This document shows, piece after piece, positions 62,030 to 64,000 of a stretch of 64,000 nt of DNA. How positions within the stretch are numbered: the first letter of the stretch is position 1; each line of letters begins with the position of its first letter. Position numbers and translations under genes: made by a program. Under the pieces are notes generated by a model. The model made no database searches. It was not told where the DNA came from and saw nothing but the letters and a program-made list of their open reading frames with translations. Source of the DNA: Alphaproteobacteria bacterium (GTDB lineage: Bacteria; Pseudomonadota; Alphaproteobacteria; Reyranellales; Reyranellaceae); assembly GCA_016869975.1 (NCBI GenBank), contig VGCZ01000003.1, positions 99,279 through 163,278 on the forward strand, read 5' to 3'.

Positions 62030-64000
62030 TCAGCGAACGACGATCGTCTTCTTCGCTAGCACCCGCTTGAGCGACGGCACGACATAACGCAGCTCGTAGG
62101 TACCGGGTTGGTCCGGCGCCCTCATACGCATGTCCTCCTCACCGTCGGCGTTGAGGATCACCTCGCCAGCGTCGACATCGGCGTCGGGCTTGGCCAGCGC
62201 GAACACGTTGTCGGCGATCTTGGGGCCGGTCCATTTGAACTCGAACTCCCTGCCGGCCGAAACGCTCTGCGGCGCGTCGATGGTGACGGCGAAGGCTTCT
62301 GCCCTGACCTTTGCGCGCGCCAGCACGCGAGCCTCGCCGCCCGTGACGTAGCGTATCTCGTAGTCTCCCGGCCGCGCCGGCAGGGTGACCTTGCCATCTT
62401 CCGGATCGGTGTCCTTGGGCCCGAAGTAGTTGGTGTAGGCGCCGCGATCCTCGTCAGGCTTCACCACGGTGATGAAATCGCCCTCGTTGTTGGGTCCAGT
62501 CCACTTCACCCGGATACGCGCGCCGGCCGGCGCGGCGGCTGCCGCGTCGAGCGTGGCCTGGACGGCGGTGACGGTGATGGCGCGTCGGGCGAGCGTCTCA
62601 TCCGAGCCGCCGACGACGTAGCGGATCTCGTAGGTGCCAGGCCGGGTCGGTAGCGGCAGGTTCGCGTCGTCGGGGTTCAGTCCCCTGGTGTTGAAGTACT
62701 GCGTGTACTGACCCTTGGGCGCGTCCGGCGGGACCACGGTGATGTAGTCGCCGTCATTGTCCGGCCCCGTCCATGTCACCTTGATGCGCGAGCCGGCGGG
62801 CGCGCTGGCGGGCGCGTCGAGCGTGGCGCTGGTCGCCGCGGCGATCACCGGCCGCCGCGCCAGGATTTCGTTGGTCTGCGCCGTAACGTAGCGGATCTCG
62901 TAGAGGCCAGGCTGCGGCGGTACCCGCAACTTCGCGTTCTCGGGATCGACATCGCGCGGTCCGAAGAACTCCGTATACGCGCTCCTGTCGGCGTCGGGCC
63001 GCACGATGGTGATGAAGTCGCCGGGGTTGTTGGGCGCGCCGCTCCATTTCACCGCGATATGCGCGCCGGCCGGCGCCTGGTCCTGGGCGAAGAGTTCGAC
63101 GCGGGCGGCCAAGGCCACGACAGTGCGTCGCGCCAGGATCTCGTTCTGCTGGCCGGTGACGTAGCGGATCTCGTAGGTGCCGGCGCGGTCGGGCACGCGC
63201 ACCTTGGCCGGCGAGCCGTCGGCCGTGCCGGCGAAATCGCGATAGTCGGCCCTTGCCGCGGCGGGTGGCACGATGGTGATGAAGTCACCGGGGTTGTTCG
63301 GGCCAGTCCACGCCACCTCGACGGTGCCGCCGATGGTGATGGTCTCGACCGCTTCGAGCGTCGCCCTGGCCGGCGTCACCTCGATCGGCGCGCGCGCCAC
63401 GATCCGGCCCGTGCCGGCATCCTGGTAGACGATCTCGTAGGCGCCGGGCTTGTCGGGCGCGCGCAGGCTCGCGGGGTTCTGCGCCGTGTCGGCGGAGTTG
63501 CCCGATACGGCCTCGTTGCGCGGCACGGTGAAGCCGATCGTGTCGGTCCGCGCGGTTGCGCCGGTCCAGGCGATCTGCAGCGTATCGCCGGCGACCACCG
63601 TCTTCGGGGCGCTCAACGTGACCTTCGGTGGCGTGGGCTTGGCGGCGGCTGGTGGCGCGGCCGGCTTGGGCGGCGCCGCCGCGTCCTGCCCCGCGGCGCG
63701 CAAGGCGTCGCGCAACTGCGCCGCGTCGCCGGCGCTGAAATACCTGCCGCCGGTGGCGCTGGCCAGGCAGCGCAGGCCGCCTTCGTCCTGGCGCTGCACG
63801 GCGAAGCCGATGACGTGGGCGCGGAAGTCGACGCCGAGCTTCTTCAACTCGGCGCCCAGCGCGCAGGGATCGGCCTTGCAGGTCTCGATGCCGTCGCTGA
63901 TCAGGATCACGGTGGCGCGCCGCTCGGTGTATTTCAGCGATTCCGCCGCTTGCTTCACCGCCGCCGACAAGGGCGTCATGCCCTGCGGCGTGATGCGCGC
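62030..64000 (-). CDS. VWA-domain protein with six tandem beta-sandwich repeats (5' part outside window)
   Basis: The visible 656 codons are the C-terminal part; the gene runs off the right edge. They begin inside a von Willebrand A domain: ITPQGMTPLSAAVKQ carries the MIDAS Thr and ATVILISDGIETCKADPCAL the Asp. After a Pro/Ala linker come six repeats of about 85-95 residues. Each has a start like TLDAPASAPAGSRIKVTWTG, a middle like GDFITIV, and an end like PGTYEIRYVTGG and ILARR. Repeats two to five are the most alike, also at DNA level. A cell-surface or periplasmic adhesion/scaffold role is inferred. Confidence 0.85.
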   Translation of the reverse strand, partial: ARITPQGMTPLSAAVKQAAESLKYTERRATVILISDGIETCKADPCALGAELKKLGVDFRAHVIGFAVQRQDEGGLRCLASATGGRYFSAGDAAQLRDALRAAGQDAAAPPKPAAPPAAAKPTPPKVTLSAPKTVVAGDTLQIAWTGATARTDTIGFTVPRNEAVSGNSADTAQNPASLRAPDKPGAYEIVYQDAGTGRIVARAPIEVTPARATLEAVETITIGGTVEVAWTGPNNPGDFITIVPPAAARADYRDFAGTADGSPAKVRVPDRAGTYEIRYVTGQQNEILARRTVVALAARVELFAQDQAPAGAHIAVKWSGAPNNPGDFITIVRPDADRSAYTEFFGPRDVDPENAKLRVPPQPGLYEIRYVTAQTNEILARRPVIAAATSATLDAPASAPAGSRIKVTWTGPDNDGDYITVVPPDAPKGQYTQYFNTRGLNPDDANLPLPTRPGTYEIRYVVGGSDETLARRAITVTAVQATLDAAAAAPAGARIRVKWTGPNNEGDFITVVKPDEDRGAYTNYFGPKDTDPEDGKVTLPARPGDYEIRYVTGGEARVLARAKVRAEAFAVTIDAPQSVSAGREFEFKWTGPKIADNVFALAKPDADVDAGEVILNADGEEDMRMRAPDQPGTYELRYVVPSLKRVLAKKTIVVR

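Overview
The window is high-GC DNA (roughly two-thirds G+C by eye) from a free-living, metabolically versatile alphaproteobacterium. The evidence is a Coq7-type ubiquinone hydroxylase, an alphaproteobacterial style of tRNA and gene content, and many dispersed G/C-rich palindromes (arms of the CTTCCCCC and CCCTCTCCCCGC types) in gene junctions. A soil Rhodospirillales/Hyphomicrobiales lineage such as Reyranella is a guess from overall flavour, not a demonstrated assignment. The window is almost entirely chromosomal-type coding sequence on both strands. I see no integrase, transposase, CRISPR array or rRNA. There is one tRNA, tRNA-Thr(GGT).

Left part (1-21.7 kb). An RND efflux pump (permease truncated by the left edge, plus its adaptor) is followed by a YqaA/DedA-like membrane protein, DsbB, Coq7 and a two-domain peptidoglycan-binding protein. 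An unusual block comes next (4.65-5.64 kb): a long hairpin, imperfect ~22-bp tandem repeats, an AT-rich control region with palindromes, and a small C39-like cysteine peptidase. Then come an orphan CoxL-like molybdenum hydroxylase subunit, a VOC protein, a LysE exporter, an HNH endonuclease, and a minus-strand run: nitronate monooxygenase, GST, carotenoid oxygenase and MFS. A translationally coupled chain follows (AlkA-like glycosylase, carboxylesterase, class C beta-lactamase-like hydrolase, GNAT). After gluQ there is a two-gene unit of unknown function: a 119-aa protein built of three NP/LDxW repeats, then a putative His-Cys (clan CD-like) peptidase. A CaiB-type CoA-transferase and a HIT protein close the segment.

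Middle part (21.8-42 kb). A complete Fe(III)-type ABC importer (binding protein, fused double permease, ATPase) has one copy of the palindromic repeat inside the permease reading frame. It is followed by DUF1028 and YgfZ proteins, dihydroorotase, a YhdH-type reductase, a LysR regulator and a PaaI thioesterase. An alanine module has an Lrp-type regulator divergent from alanine dehydrogenase and an omega-amino acid:pyruvate transaminase. Together these could pass amino groups from amines to alanine and release them as ammonia. After a hydrolase and two small BamE-like envelope proteins comes a complete carbohydrate-type (CUT1) ABC importer, and then a DenD-like sugar-acid dehydrogenase.

Right part (42-64 kb). 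This holds an orphan acyl-CoA carboxyltransferase, a cupin, and the 5-oxoprolinase genes pxpB-pxpC divergent from pxpA. Trehalose-6-phosphate synthase is divergent from a GH15 hydrolase. Further on are a second beta-lactamase-like hydrolase, a secreted SNase-like nuclease, a small secreted protein with apparent compensating frameshifts, tRNA-Thr, a dienoyl-CoA isomerase-like crotonase, and an ARPP-1-type secreted protein. Two hotdog thioesterase genes (one a double hotdog) sit next to an enoyl-CoA hydratase. Two divergent Bug-type binding proteins flank an AtuA-like protein. A VWA protein with six tandem beta-sandwich repeats runs off the right edge. The general theme is import and oxidation of organic acids, amino compounds and acyl-CoAs.
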